A DNA stretch of 64,000 nt from Progne subis subis (Eukaryota > Chordata > Aves > Passeriformes > Hirundinidae). The notes beneath the pieces are model-generated. The model was not told where the DNA came from. It searched no databases and saw only the letters and a program-made list of their open reading frames with translations. The position numbers were made by a program, and so were the translations under genes. Below are positions 40,121 to 51,699 of this stretch, piece after piece (within the stretch, counting starts at the first letter, position 1; every line of letters begins with the position of its first letter). The stretch covers positions 1 to 64,000 of the forward strand of contig JAKJHU010000612.1 of the NCBI GenBank assembly GCA_022316685.1, in the 5' to 3' direction.

Positions 40121-40699
40121 TCAGTCTCCTGGTTGTATCTTATGAATTTTAAACCCCAGTGGTCCCGTTTGGGCTAGCATTCCTTTTTCTTTTATCTTGG
40201 TCACATGCTGTCCAATTGCTTGGATATAATTTCGAATAAATATATCTTCAATCATTATTGATGTTTGGGGTATTTCCTGGGAATATGGCATTCCATAAAG
40301 CATTTCATATGCTTAAAGCCCCGTATCTGCATTAGGAATTGATCTTATGTCAAGCAAGGTGAGAGGTAAACATTTTAGCCATGACATCTTAGCCTCAATC
40401 ATTAATTTGCTTAATTGTTGTTTTATAGTTTGGTTCATCCTTTCCACCCTCCCAGAACTCTGAGTGTGCCAAGGAGTATAATATTCCCAGGAAATACCCA
40501 TGGCTTGTGCTACACCCTTAATAACACTAGAGGTAAAACAGGGGTCCTGATCAAAATCCATGGCCTGAATAACTCCAGATTGGGGAATAATTTGTTCCAA
40601 TAGTATTTTAACTACAAATCTGGCAGTGGCCCTTGCATCTCGGCAAGCTTTTACCCAGTGAGTGTTAGTTGGACTACTAGCACTAAAAGATACTTCCAT
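40121..40699 (-). pseudogene. ERV3 integrase remnant
   Basis: The frame 40699-40313 holds the second and third catalytic regions: a decayed DFDQDPCFTS block and WHTQSSGRVERMNQTIKQQL. The frame 40303-40121 holds the MLYGMPY motif and the start of the C-terminal domain. A stop lies between them near 40310. Confidence 0.8.
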
Positions 40700-41295
40700 C
40701 TACCAACTTTCAGAAGCTCAGTATAATCCACTTGAAACCTCTCAAAAGGTCAGTATGCTATTTTTCTGTCAGGGTTTGTCTCATTACTTTCTTGTTAACC
40801 TTCTGACAGGTAAGACACCCTTGTGTTATTTGTTTGGCTATTTAAAAACTCCTAATACAGCCATAATACTTTAAAAAAATGATCACACAAGGCCCTTGTG
40901 CCCCAATGAGTGCATTGATGTAATAGCTTTAAAATCCTTCATGCACAGGCCTTGGGCAACTTTTCTCTTCCATCCAAGAGTACACATTTTCCCCTGTTCT
41001 TTCTTAGCCTCTAATTTTTTAATGGGTTTCCTCCCCTGAGAGCTATAAGCTTTTGGCAGCTCTTCCCAAACCTCTGTTGTATTTACCTGAATTGCTGTTG
41101 TGGTGTTTTTTTTTTTTGTTTGTTTGTTTTTTTTAAAGCAGATTTTTTCACAGCCCAGTCAGCTGTGTTATTTCTCATTGCTAAATATCTCATTCCCCTC
41201 TAATGGCCTTTTACATATATTACCGCTATCTCTTTTGGTCCCTTTAGTGCTTCAAGCACTTTGAGTATCAATTCTTAATGAATCAACCTTTTCCC

Positions 41296-42030
41296 TCAGA
41301 TGTTGATCAAACCTCTTTCTTTCCAAATATTCCCAAAAGGTATGTACAATCCCAAAAGCATATTTTGAATCAGTATAGTCTCCAATTTGTCTTTTAGGAG
41401 TTCTAAAGCCTGGCACAAAGCATATAACTCACAAGTCTGGGATGACCAGCTGGAATTTAATCTTCTCCTCTCCTCTCCTCTCCTCTCCTCTCCTCTCCTC
41501 TCCTCTCCTCTCCTCTCCTCTCCTCTCCTCTCCTCTCCTCTCCTCTCCTCTCCTCTCCTCTCCTCTCCTCTCCTCTCCTCTCCTCTCCTCTCCTCTCCTC
41601 TCCTCTCCTCTCCTCTCCTCTCCTCTCCTCTCCTCTCCTCTCCTCTCCTCTCCTCTCCTCTCCTCTCCTCTCCTCTCCTCTCCTCTCCTCTCCTCTCCTC
41701 TCCTTCTTTTTCTCTCACTAGCATATTTTTCCCATAAACAACTGCATATCCTGATCTTTATTTCCCCTCCAATGCCCTCAATGAGTCATCAATGAAATAT
41801 TTCTGTCCTTTAGATAATTCCATCTCACTTAGATCATGTCTTATTTTAGTTTGTCATTCAATTAACTCCACACAGTCATAAATCAGCTCCTCAGTTGGCT
41901 TCCCATATTAAAATTGAGCAGGATTCTGGGCAGGAGTAACCTTAAGCTTCAGTTGGGGGGACTGTAACACGATACCTTCATATTTTAAAATCCAGCTAAT
42001 AGTAAGCCACTTCTCTGCTTTCTGATGCAA
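41296..42030 (-). pseudogene. ERV3 RNase H remnant, split by a microsatellite
   Basis: On the minus strand, ILKYEGIVLQ and then, after the repeat, SSWSSQTCELYALCQALELL and FGNIWKERGLIN match the RNase H of ERV4 (ILKYEAILID, SAQTCELYAL, FRKIWKERGLIN). The pentanucleotide array at 41464-41703 interrupts the domain. Stops are present in the 41740-42030 part. Confidence 0.7.
41464..41703. repeat. (TCCTC)n pentanucleotide microsatellite, about 48 units
   Basis: Practically uninterrupted 5-base repeat of about 240 bp. It keeps long open frames on both strands (Ser-Pro-Leu-Leu and Gly-Glu-Glu-Arg repeats) that are artefacts. The purity suggests recent expansion. The purine/pyrimidine strand asymmetry could adopt H-DNA. 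Confidence 0.95.
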
Positions 42031-42036
42031 GATGAC

Positions 42037-42901
42037 TGTCACGATGCGCTTGAACAAGCAGGGGTTGTGATGGTTCTTTTAGATCTCAGAGTGCAAAACA
42101 CAACACAGGGGATTTCAGTATTAGTCAAAACAAATGCCAAAAGTAAAAAAAAAAAAAAAGAACCTTTTATTGATTGACCACAGTAAATGCGATAGAGGGA
42201 TTAAGAGTGAGAGAAAGAAATAGAGAAAGAGAGAGAGGAAAGAGGGGATATAGCTACCAAAGGTGGAGACCAAGTCCTCGTGGTCCGGTCGATGGATCCG
42301 CCTGTCACGTCGGGGAGAGTCTCTCAAAATCTCTGGTTCACTCTGGGGTTGTTATCATAGTCCTCCATCACAGGGGGAACAGGTAGTCCATGTTCTCGGC
42401 AGTAAGTGAGAGCCATTATCTTCTTGGTCCAACGACCACACCTGCAGGCAAACATCTCGCTTTGGTCAAGTCAGCCCCACCCCCCGTACTGGGGTTATAG
42501 GGGTCTCATGTCTCAGTCCTTGAGATAAGATTTGTACAGAGGTCTCAATCTCAGTCCTTGGGAGGGGGCTTTGATCTCCATCTGTCACTGTGGTTGTGGA
42601 GCAGATGAGGGATCTTCTGTGGGGGACCACCAAAGTTACCCCAGAAAGTCCACTTGGCCAAGAGGTTGGGAAATTCATAGGCTATTGTCATGAAGCAGGG
42701 ACCATGCAGCAAGTGCAATCTTCAGGTACAGAATTGCTCAAAGCCAGTGTACCGTGGCGTGGTGACACAGGAAAATGCACCTGCAGACGATTGGCAAGCA
42801 TCCACCTCGAGCAGGCCAGAACTGCAGTGGGGTCCTCGGGGTCCTTATGACGATCCTGAGGCAAATGAGGGGAACTTCAGACAGACTCTTACACCAAGTC
42901 A
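42037..42901 (-). mobile_element. Probable minus-strand LTR adjoining ERV3
   Basis: The + strand begins TGTCACGATGCGC. The minus strand has AATAAA near 42170 ('caatcaataaaaggttc'), about 135 bases before its CA end, in proportion for R-U5. The other end is put at 42901, where repeat X begins, but no target duplication or partner LTR was found. Confidence 0.4.
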
Positions 42902-43603
42902 TGGGGTGCTCAGTGCCCGGCTAGTTTGATGACTGTGTGTGGCTCTGGAGGCTTCCCTTGGAGCGTCTCCAAGGCATGGAATGTTGGAGCTGTCCCTAGC
43001 CGTGGTGTCACAGAGAGGGGAACCTTGGAGCTGCCAGCACGGTGATGTCCCAGAGAGGGGAACGCTGGGGCTGTGCCACTCCTGGCCTGGCCCCAAGAGC
43101 TCTGGCTGCACCTGGAGGAGACACCAAGGCTGAGCTGGGAGGGAAGCAGCAGGATCATGGAGTGCAGGCCCCTGCCCTGCACAGACAGCACAAGAGTGGC
43201 AGCCTGGGCATTCCCGGGAGTGGTGTCCAAAGGCTCCTGGAGCTGCAGCAGCCTCAGAGCTGTGAGCATTGCAGTGGCCACAGAGCTCTGGGGAAAGGTC
43301 CCGGCCCTGGCTTGGGGCTGGGCCAGAGCCCAGGGAGCAAATCAACTTGCAGCTGCTGCCCCAGAGCAGGGAAGAGCAGGAATTGCTGGCTGGGAGAGAC
43401 TCTTGCCAAGGGCCTGCAGCACCAGGACACAGGCCATGGCTGGACGCTGCTTGGGGCCAGGGTGAGCTGGGATGTGGGGATGGACTTGTTCCCTGGGAGG
43501 GCGGTGGGGCACAGAGTGGGAGGAAAAAGCTGCGGCTGCCCTGGAATGGCTGGAAGTGTGCAAGGGCTGGTTGGAGGGGACTTGGTGGCCAGAAGACATG
43601 GCG

Positions 43604-43696
43604 TGGTGTGGTGTGGTGTGGTGTGGTGTGGTGTGGTGTGGTGTGGTGTGGTGTGGTGTGGTGTGGTGTGGTGTGGTGTGGTGTGGTGTGGTGTGG
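43604..43696. repeat. (TGGTG)n microsatellite inside repeat X copy A
   Basis: About 18 pure 5-base units. Confidence 0.93.
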
Positions 43697-43889
43697 CATG
43701 GAGCAGTGTAATATGAGGATTGCAGTGTGAGGGGTTTTCTGAAAGTGTGGAGGGGTATCGATGGAAATGGGGGGATGGGATGTTCCAGGGTGTTGGAGTA
43801 GATGGTGGGCAAGCAAGAGGCAATTTTGGGTGGGTGCTGGTGCTTGTAGAAATTTTGTAGCTGGGCTGAGGTAGAGTGGCTGTGAGTTT

Positions 43890-43933
43890 TGAAGGGTAAT
43901 GACAGAAGAAGGAAAGGAAAGAAAGACAGAAAG

Positions 43934-43988
<55 letters not shown>

Positions 43989-44009
43989 AGAAAGAAAGAA
44001 AGAAAGAAA

Positions 44010-44066
<57 letters not shown>

Positions 44067-44105
44067 AAAGAAGGAAAGGAAAGAAAGGAAAGAAAGAAAA
44101 AAAAA
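43890..44105. repeat. (GAAA)n tail of repeat X copy A
   Basis: About 180 bp of GAAA with a few AAG slips. The antisense Phe/Leu/Ser ORFs over it are artefacts. Confidence 0.93.
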
Positions 44106-44334
44106 GAAAAACAGACAAGGGGCACTTTTTGCCATTGGGATGATAAGAGTCCTTCCACGAGGCTGTCCTCAAGCTGCTTGTGCAGGAGATGTGTCTGATG
44201 AATGGTCATTGCTTGCAGTCTCAGCTGCTGTGTGTGAGTGCAGCTGAAAGTACTGAAGGAGGGAGCAGCTGTGCTGGGGGCAGAGTGGTCTTTTTCTTGC
44301 TGGTTGTAGTTGAGTACTTTTGATTGTATTTGTT

Positions 44335-45165
44335 CTTTTATAAACTCACCCTGTCAGCCCTGGGCAGAGCTCTCTAACTCTATGTGCCACTTGCCTGTGG
44401 CACTGTGGAGGTGGCCAGGGGGACCTTCCCCGAGCTGTGTGCACAGCAATGCACATCAGCCCAGGCCGGGGGTGCTCAGTGCCCGCTCAGTTTTGCTCTC
44501 TGGCTGTGGCTCTGGACGCTTCCCTTGGAGCGTCTCCAGGCAGGGAACGTTGGAGCTGTCCCCACCGTGGTGTCACAGAGAGGGGAACGCTGGGGCTGTC
44601 CCGCTCCTGCCCCGGCCCCAAGAGCTCTGCCAGCGCCTGGAGGAGACACAAAGGCTGAGCCCAAGGGTGAGAACTGCAGAAGGGGCTGAGCTGGGAGGGA
44701 GGCAGCGAGATCATGGAGTGCAGGCCCTGGCACTGCACAGACAGCCCAAGAGTGGCAGCCTGGGCATTCCCAGGAGCGGTGTCCAAAGGCTCCTGGAGCT
44801 GCGGCAGCCTCGCAGCTGTGACCATTGCAGTGGCCACAGAGCTCTGGGGAAAGGACCCGGCCCTGGCTTGGGGCTGGGCCAGAGCCCAGGGAGCAAATCA
44901 ACTTGCAGCTGCTGCCCCAGAGCAGGGAAGAGCAGGAATTGCTGGCTGGGAGAGACTCTTGCCAAGGGCCTGCAGCGCCAGGACACAGGCCATGGCTGGA
45001 CGCTGCTTGGGGCCAGGGTGAGCTGGGATGTGGGGATGGACTTGTTCCCTGGGAGGGCCGTGGGGCCCTGGCAAGCTCCAATGTAATGTGAGGATTGCAG
45101 TCTGAGGGGTTTTGTGATAGTTGGGAGAGGTAGGGATGATGAAATAAGGGGCAGTGAAATGGACC
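44335..45165 (+). repeat. Repeat X, copy B (no microsatellite)
   Basis: Starts near 'actcaccctgtcagccctgg' and follows copy C closely through 'ggagctgtccccaccgtggt' and 'ctgggatgtggggatggact'. It lacks the section with the 5-base array and has no GAAA tail; it runs into the hairpin array near 45170. Its 258-codon ORF has no domain and is not kept open in copies A and C as one frame. Confidence 0.75.
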
Positions 45166-45169
45166 AACA

Positions 45170-48100
45170 CTTGCCAATATTTCTACAATTCAAATGCTGT
45201 AATCAGGCTAGAAATTGAAATAAAGGAAGGAAGGGAAAATATCTTGAAGAAATGCAAGCTTAAATTGAATAGTCGAAAAATTTGAAAGCATGTGAAAATC
45301 AAAAAGTTAATGGGCTGACAAGAAGTGCAGGGAGAGGGACAGAAGCTTGCCCAATTTATCTTCATTGAAATTGCAAGTTTATATTTCCTTTCTTGAAAGG
45401 AAGTATTTTCTCTGAAATATTTAAAATAGGAAAGGAAAGGAGCTCTGATGAGAAACAGTGTGAATGAAAACTGACGAAATTTGGAACCAAAATGAGTGAT
45501 GCCACATGGACTGAGATGAAATGAGCGGCAGTGAAAAGACCAACACTTGACAAATGTACACCAATTCAAATGCTGCAATCCGCCAAGAAATGGAAAAAAA
45601 GGAAGGAGAGGAAAACACATAGAAGATATTCAAACTTAAATTGAAAAAGGGAATATTTTGAAAGCATGTAAAAAGAAAAAGTGAATGGGATGACAAGAAG
45701 TACAAGGAAAGGAAGAGGAGCTTGCCCAATTAATCTTCATTGAAATCTTGAAAACAGGGAACAGCGTCTAATAAATGCTCAAGAAATGAGACATGCTGCA
45801 AAGCAGTGCAAATGAAAACTATGGGAAAATTTGGAACTGGAACAATTGAAAGCGAATAGTCTGAGATGAAATGAGAGGCACTGAGAAAAAACAACACTTG
45901 TCAAAAGTACTCCAATTCAAATGCTGAAATCAGGCAAGAAAGGTAAATAAAAGAAAGAGAAGAAAAGAAAATTATAAAAAAGCAAGCTTAAAAGGAAAAA
46001 GGGAAAATTCACACAGAACGTGAAAAGTAAGAAGTGGGTGGGATGACAAGAAGTGCAGGGAAAGGGGCGGAAGCTTGCCCAATTAATATTCATTGAAATG
46101 GCAAGATTTCATTCGGTATCCAAGAGGAAAGTCGTCCCTTCATGAAAGGGAATGAAATCTTTAATACAGAGAACAAAGTCGAACAAATGCTCAGGAAATG
46201 ATATGTAATGAAACTGCAAATGAAAACTAACGAGAAAATCTGGGATCGGAGAGATTGTGACCAAATTGACTGAGATAAAATGAGGGGCACTGAAAAGGAC
46301 CAACACTTGTCAAAGTTACTCCAAATCATATTCTGACATCAGGCAAGAAATTGAAATAATTGAAAGAGAAGATTAGAAACTGAAGAAATGCAAGGTTAAA
46401 AAAAAAAAAAAAAAAAATTGGAAAGCACATGAAAAGCCAAAATCCAATGGGATGACAAGAAGTGCAGGGAAAAGGAAAAAAACTTCCCAAGTAACACTCA
46501 TTGAAATTTTGAAAATAAAGAACAAGTTGAGCAATCGGTCAGGAATAGAAATATGATTGGAAACAGTGCAAAGTAAAAAAATAAAAGGAGAAAACTGGGA
46601 ATGGGAGTGATTTAGACCATATGGACTGAGATGAAATGAAGGGCACTGAAAAGGACCAACACTTGCCAAAATTCAAATGCTGCAACTAGGTGAGAAGTGG
46701 AAATAAAGGCAGGAAGGAGAGAAAATGAAATTGAAGAAATGCAAGCTTAAAATGAAAAAGGGAAAATTTTGAAAGCCCGTGAAAAGCAAAAAGTGAATGG
46801 GATGACAAGAAGTGCAGGGAAGGGGACGGAACCTTGCCCAATTAATCTTCATTGATATCACAAGATTTCACTCCCTTTCCCAAAGCAATGTCTACCTTTT
46901 GGGAAAGGAGAATGAAATCTTGAATACAGAGAACAAAGTCTAACAAATGATGAGGAAAGGAGATATGATGCGAAACAGTGCGAATGAAAACAACTGAAAT
47001 AATTTGGAACAGGAGTGATTGCAACCAAATGGACTGAGATGAAATGAGGGGCACTGAAAAGGACCAACATTTGTCAAAAAAATCCAATTCAACTGTTGAC
47101 ACCTGGTACAAAATGTAAATAAAAGAAAGAGAAAATTAAATTGAAGAAATGCAAGCTTAAAATGAAAAACTTTAAAGTACGTGAAAAGCACAAAGTGGAC
47201 GGGATGACAAGAAGTGCAGGGAAAGGGACGGAGGCTTACCATATTGATCCTAATTGAAATTGCAATATTTCATTCCCTTTCCCGAAAGGAAAGTCATCCT
47301 TTCGGGAAAGGGAGTGAAATATTAAAATCAGGGAACCGATAAGAACAAATGTTCAGGAAAGGAGATATGATGAAAAAGAATGCAAATTAAATCAACCAAG
47401 ATAATTTGGAACTGGAGTGATTGTGGCCAAATGGACTGAGATGAAATGAGGGGCACTGAAAAGGAAAAATACTTGGCAAACATACTCCAATTCAAATGCT
47501 GCAATCAGACAAGAAAATGAAACAGAAGAAGGAGAGGTAAAGAAATTAAAGAAATGCAAGATTAAAATGAAAATGGGAAAATTTTGAAAGCACGTGAAAA
47601 ACAAAAAGTGAACAGGATGATAGGAAGTGCAGAGCAAGCAACTGAAAAAAATTTAACAAATGCTCACGTAAGGAGATATGGCGTGAAACAACATGAATAA
47701 ATACAAAAAGGAAAAATTTGGAACCAGAGTGATTGTGACCAAATGGACTGAGCTGAAATGAGGGGCACTGAAAAGGACCAACACTTGCCAAATGTACACC
47801 AATTCAAATGCTGCAATCCGTCAAGAAATGGAAATAAAAGAAGGAGATGAAAAGAAATGCAAGAAATGCAAGCTTAAAATGAAATAGGGAAAAATTTGAA
47901 AGAACGTGCTAATCACAATATGAATGTGATGTCAAGAAGTGCAGGGAAAGGGACAGAGGCTTACCAAATTAATCCTAATTGAAATTGCAATATTTCAATC
48001 CCTTTCACAAAAGGAAAGTCATCCTTTTGGGAAAGGGAGTGAAATATTGAAAACAGGGAACCAATAAGAACAAATGCTCAGGAAAGGAGACATGATGAAA

Positions 48101-48655
48101 AAGAATGCGAATTAAATCAACCGAGATAATTTGGAACCAGAGTATTGTGGCCAAATGGACTGAGATGAAATGAGGGGCAATGAAAAGGAAAAATACTTGG
48201 CAAACATACTCCAATTCAAATGCTGTAATCAAGCAAGAAATGGAAATAAATGAAAGAGAGGGAAAGAAACGGAAGAAATGTAAACTTAAAATGAAAAAAG
48301 GAAAAATTTTGGAAGCACGTGAAAAGCACAAAGTGGATGGTATGACAAGAAGTGCAGGGAAAGGGACAGAAGCTTGCCCAATTAATCTTCATTGAAATGG
48401 CAAGATTTCATTCCCTTCGGAAAGTCTTCCTTTTGGGAAAGGGAATGAAATCTTGAAAACAGGGAACAAAGTCGAACAAACGCTCAGGAAAGGAGATATG
48501 ATGAGAAACAGTGCGAATGAAACAACCGAGAATATTTGGAACCGGAATGATTGAGACCAAATGGACTGAGCTGAAATGAGGGGCACTGAAAATGACCAAC
48601 TTTTGCCAAAATACTCCAATTCAAATGCTAACATCAGGCAAGAACTGAAAATAAA
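45170..48655. repeat. Tandem array, unit about 350-410 bp, roughly nine units
   Basis: The element 'gcttgcccaattaatcttca' or a close variant recurs near 45347, 45721, 46073, 46484, 46831, 47233, 47962 and 48372. Each unit also has 'tggactgagatgaaatgag', 'aggaccaacacttg' and 'gatgacaagaagtgcaggga'. Several units include a long hairpin. Phe-rich minus-strand ORFs of 60-145 codons are by-products. It looks like a local satellite. Confidence 0.9.
47264..47325. repeat. Long hairpin in a tandem unit
   Basis: Left arm ATTTCATTCCCTTTCCCGAA and its continuation AGGA pair with the right arm after a 6-base loop (aagtca), with about one mismatch in 24. Comparable hairpins lie near 46102-46156, 46858-46917, 47990-48050 and 48402-48456; the units near 45745 and 46500 lack it. 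Confidence 0.85.
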
Positions 48656-48662
48656 ATAAGGA

Positions 48663-49089
48663 TGTTGTGGTTCCTTAAGCATGGTCTCCAGGCTCGCCCG
48701 GGCTAGCTCAGGCACCGTGGTGTGGAAAGGTACGGACAGCTGGCCGTGCCAGCTAACCCGATCCTGTGGGGCCTTGCATCCCACATGACCTCAGCAGCAG
48801 GCACAGGTGGTGCAGGGCAACGACGGTGGAGATAGAAATGCAGACTCTGCTGAACGGGTCACAAGATTTAATTGGAGCCCCGGCATGGGACCTCCTGACC
48901 TCCAGGTAACTGCCTAGGCAGAGACCCCCAGGCTGCTTGCCAGCAGCTTTTATCTGGGGGTGGAACCAGGAGAAGAGGCAGTGGGTGAGCAAATCAGAGA
49001 TCACTGGGGAGGGGTCACATGGATGAATGATATTTTCATAAACCAAACATAAATGCTGAGGAGGGACCCCCTCTGGATCTGACCTATCA
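48663..49089 (-). repeat. ERV5 3' LTR (427 bp)
   Basis: The minus strand runs TGATAGGTC to CAACA. It contains a TATA-like box (AGATAAAAGC) and an ATTAAA polyadenylation signal in the right order and spacing. Retroviral env-like sequence lies on its 5' side. Confidence 0.65.
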
Positions 49090-49827
49090 CTCGATGCCTT
49101 TGGAAGAACTTTCTAGCTCCAGGGGAAGGCCCCAAGATGACAGGCAGACCCCAGAGGAGGGGGGAGAGGGGGATTGACATATAACGGTTGGAGGGGAGAA
49201 GAACAGGGAAAGATCATTAGAGGGAACAAACTGGGATACATAGAACGAACCATAAATTAATAGCACATACAATAAAACCAAAACCAAATCCCACACCACT
49301 ACAGAGCTCCCCACCAGCTCTTTTAAGGTGGTCCCGAGCTTAGACCAGGCTCCCTTGGAGAAGGAGTTCCAATTACAATAATGCATAAGCAAAGGAAGCT
49401 AGCAATAGGAGGCACGCACGAAAGCTCCTATTGGAGTGCCAGCTAAAGGTAAAGGTTCCTGTAAAACGTCTTGTGCACAAGAACCATGTGGGAAAATGGA
49501 CTGTGTAAGTACCATGGGGTTGAGCAGGGGGGCAGCTGTATGTTTGTGTGTGTGTAGAATATCTAAAATGTGGACTGGTAGCCCAGACCCCCAAAGCAAG
49601 TGTGAACCTCCCAGTACCGTGTTTTGAGCTCTCCACAAGGAGACCGGCTGGGAAAGGAGGGAAGTGAAAAGAGAGAATGAGTGAGGTTCCCTGGGAGGGA
49701 CTGACAGGAAGGGTCCCAGCCCAAGAACCCAGGAGAAGGTCCTCGAGGAGAAGGGAGCGATCTGATCGCTGGGTGAGGTGAATAAGGAGGGGAGCAATTG
49801 AGTCAAGTTCAATTTTCTTTGATACAA
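49090..49827 (-). pseudogene. ERV5 env C-terminal remnant
   Basis: The minus-strand frame 49392-49087 has a strong membrane anchor (VVVWDLVLVLLYVLLIYG) with a hydrophilic tail and ends next to the LTR, as a retroviral transmembrane subunit would. Frames 49636-49373 and 49827-49399 carry upstream pieces in other phases. No fusion motif was identified, so the assignment rests on position and the anchor. Confidence 0.45.
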
Positions 49828-50104
49828 AAAGCTGGTAATTTTATTTGGTAACTTCAGTAGTAGACTAAGAGGGATTGCAGGGGGAAGTGGCTAGAAGGAT
49901 ATAGTCAGGGAAGACAGATTGGGCGAAAGATCGGAATTAGGCATGAGACAAACAGTTGGCAAAAGACATAATAGTGCAACAGAATTGTGAGAGGATTGAA
50001 CCACAGAGTGAGGGAGACCAAAATTCTCCTGGTACCAGGGGTTTCTTTGTTGTCTGCCACAAAAAACGTGTCTGAGAAAAAGTAAATCCTTAGACCCAGG
50101 GGCT

Positions 50105-50539
50105 GTGAATTATGAAGGGAATTCACAAGAACCTGGTATACCTGGGAACTGTGAGGGGGGTTCTCAGAAGGGGAGCATCCCTCAGGACAGTCCACTGGGG
50201 ATGATGTTACGATACTGGGATGCATGGGAATTCCGAAGAGGAAAAAGTAAGCAGAAAATGATTAATTATTGTATGTTTGAATGGCCAAAGAAAATGATCT
50301 GGAAAGATAATTTATATTGGCCAAAGTCTGGATCCTTTGAAGGTTGGATTTGCCAGGCTTTGAATTTGTATGTGAATTCAAATGAATCTTTTATTCAGGA
50401 AGAAAGCGAATATGCTGCTCTGTGGCTTCCCATGAGAAAGGGTGAATTTTTCACTCAAAGGCAAGGAATCAAGGGTTTTCCATTCTATCCTTTACAAACT
50501 AGAGGGCAAGCAGCCAAACAAGACAGACACAAGCCCTAG
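50105..50539 (+). pseudogene. ERV4 gag, matrix part
   Basis: The stretch SIPQDSPLGMMLRYWDAWEF and the FEWPKKMIWKDNLYWPKSGS block mirror the N-terminal matrix of ERV1 Gag (SPLGCIIAHWKNI, WPPSGTLDYNTL). A stop at 50537-50539 and frame changes separate it from capsid. The original start is not clear. Confidence 0.65.
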
Positions 50540-50715
50540 GATCCATTAGATCACCTCCCACCCCCTTATAGGCAACCTAATCAACCTGTTCAACCCCAAG
50601 CCCCCAAAGGTCCTCCTGTAAATGCAAACACATCCCCTATTCAGGAGGGGCCAGTAGCACATAGAACTAGAGGTGGGGGACAGGGAGAAGTGATGATGGG
50701 GATGGGGAAGCAAAA

Positions 50716-51465
50716 ATGGAAGATGGACTATACCCGCTTGGAAGAGTTCCAATGGCAAACCCAGAACAGAGACCTATTGGAGATGTGAGTGTTCCCCTGA
50801 ACACAGGGGATGTCAGGGAGTTGAAGAAGGAGATGGGCACGCTGCTAGAGGATCCTCTTGGAATGGCAGAGAGATTAGATCAGTTCTTGGGGCCGAATAT
50901 ATACATCTGGGTGGAACTGCAGTCTATCTTAGGAATCTTGTTTACCATGGAAGAAAGAGAAAAGATTAGACATTCAGGAATGAGGGTTTGGGATAGAGAA
51001 TGTCAGGGGCCAGACCAGGGGGATCAGAAGTGGCCTATGCCAGATCCAGGTTGGAATAATCAGAATGAAAGACACAGGCAGAATATGAATGATCTCCGGT
51101 TGATGATTATCCGAGATATCCGGGAAGCAGTGCCCAAGGGGCAGAATATAAGGAAAGCTCTAAGTGAGCACCAAGGGAAGGATGAACCCCTGGCAGACTG
51201 GTTAGAAAGACTAAGAAAAGCCTTGCAGTTATATTCAGGTGTAGACCCCGATGCTGCAGCAGGACAGGTCCTTTTGAAAACACAATTTGTAGCTAAGTCC
51301 TGGGGGCACATTGGGAAGAAGTTGGAAAAAGTAGAAAATTGGCAGGATAGGGGGCTTCAGGAATTGTTAAGAGAAGCACAGAAAGTGTATGTGAGAAGAG
51401 ATGAGGAGAGGCAAAAGACAAAAACACAGATTTTAATGGCAGCAGTCAAGGAAACACAACCATGA
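50716..51465 (+). pseudogene. ERV4 gag, capsid part
   Basis: PLGMAERLDQFLGPNIY and the class I homology block (EHQGKDEPLADWLERLRKAL, YSGVDPDAAAG) identify capsid. It ends in TGA at 51463-51465, with nucleocapsid continuing in another frame. Confidence 0.75.
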
Positions 51466-51692
51466 ATACAGAGAAGCACTCAAAAAAGCACAAACAACAG
51501 AAAAAGGCAGGTCCCACCTCTGGGGATATGAGACCCACGTGTTTTTCCTGCCACCAGAAAGGACACTTACAAACTTCTTGTCCTACCTCCAGGGGTACAG
51601 GACCCACTTGTTTTCATTGCCACAAAAAGGGACATCTACAAAAATTCTGTAGAAAGAGGCAGCAAGATGAGAAAATGTTTCAAGAAGACTAG
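51462..51692 (+). pseudogene. ERV4 gag, nucleocapsid with two zinc knuckles
   Basis: CFSCHQKGHLQTSC and CFHCHKKGHLQKFC are complete CX2CX4HX4C knuckles with near-repeated linkers. Frame-shifted relative to capsid. Confidence 0.8.
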
Positions 51693-51699
51693 GGGGGTC

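Larger units (their letters stand above)
38719..42036 (-). mobile_element. ERV3: 3' two-thirds of a second minus-strand provirus
   Basis: RNase H (42030-41296), integrase (40699-40121), a cysteine-rich ORF (39924-39724) and the start of env (39460-38719), in retroviral order on the minus strand. No LTR of its own: env is cut by the ERV2 5' LTR and RNase H by another LTR at 42037. Reverse transcriptase and gag are missing. Confidence 0.75.
42903..44105 (+). repeat. Repeat X, copy A, with GAAA tail
   Basis: Begins 'tggggtgctcagtgcccgg'. It matches copy B (44335-45165) and the inverted copy C (59262-60376). It holds a (TGGTG)n array where copy C has (CCCAT)n and ends in a GAAA-rich tail like copy C. 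No protein domain; the ORFs here are short-repeat artefacts. Confidence 0.75.

Noticed and set aside
42037..42901. Possibility that this LTR is the 5' LTR of ERV3
   Set aside because: It abuts RNase H directly, with no leader, gag or reverse transcriptase between, and its sequence has no partner at the other end of ERV3.
42899..44209. 436-codon minus-strand ORF and its + strand counterparts
   Set aside because: Translation of (GAAA)n and (TGGTG)n gives Phe/Leu/Ser- and Thr/Pro/His-rich text; no real protein.
44310..45086. 258-codon + strand ORF in repeat X
   Set aside because: The frame is not maintained across copies A and C, and there is no start context or domain.
45183..48784. Series of Phe-rich minus-strand ORFs that look like a protein family
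   Set aside because: They recur because the DNA is a tandem array; the frames break at random between units.
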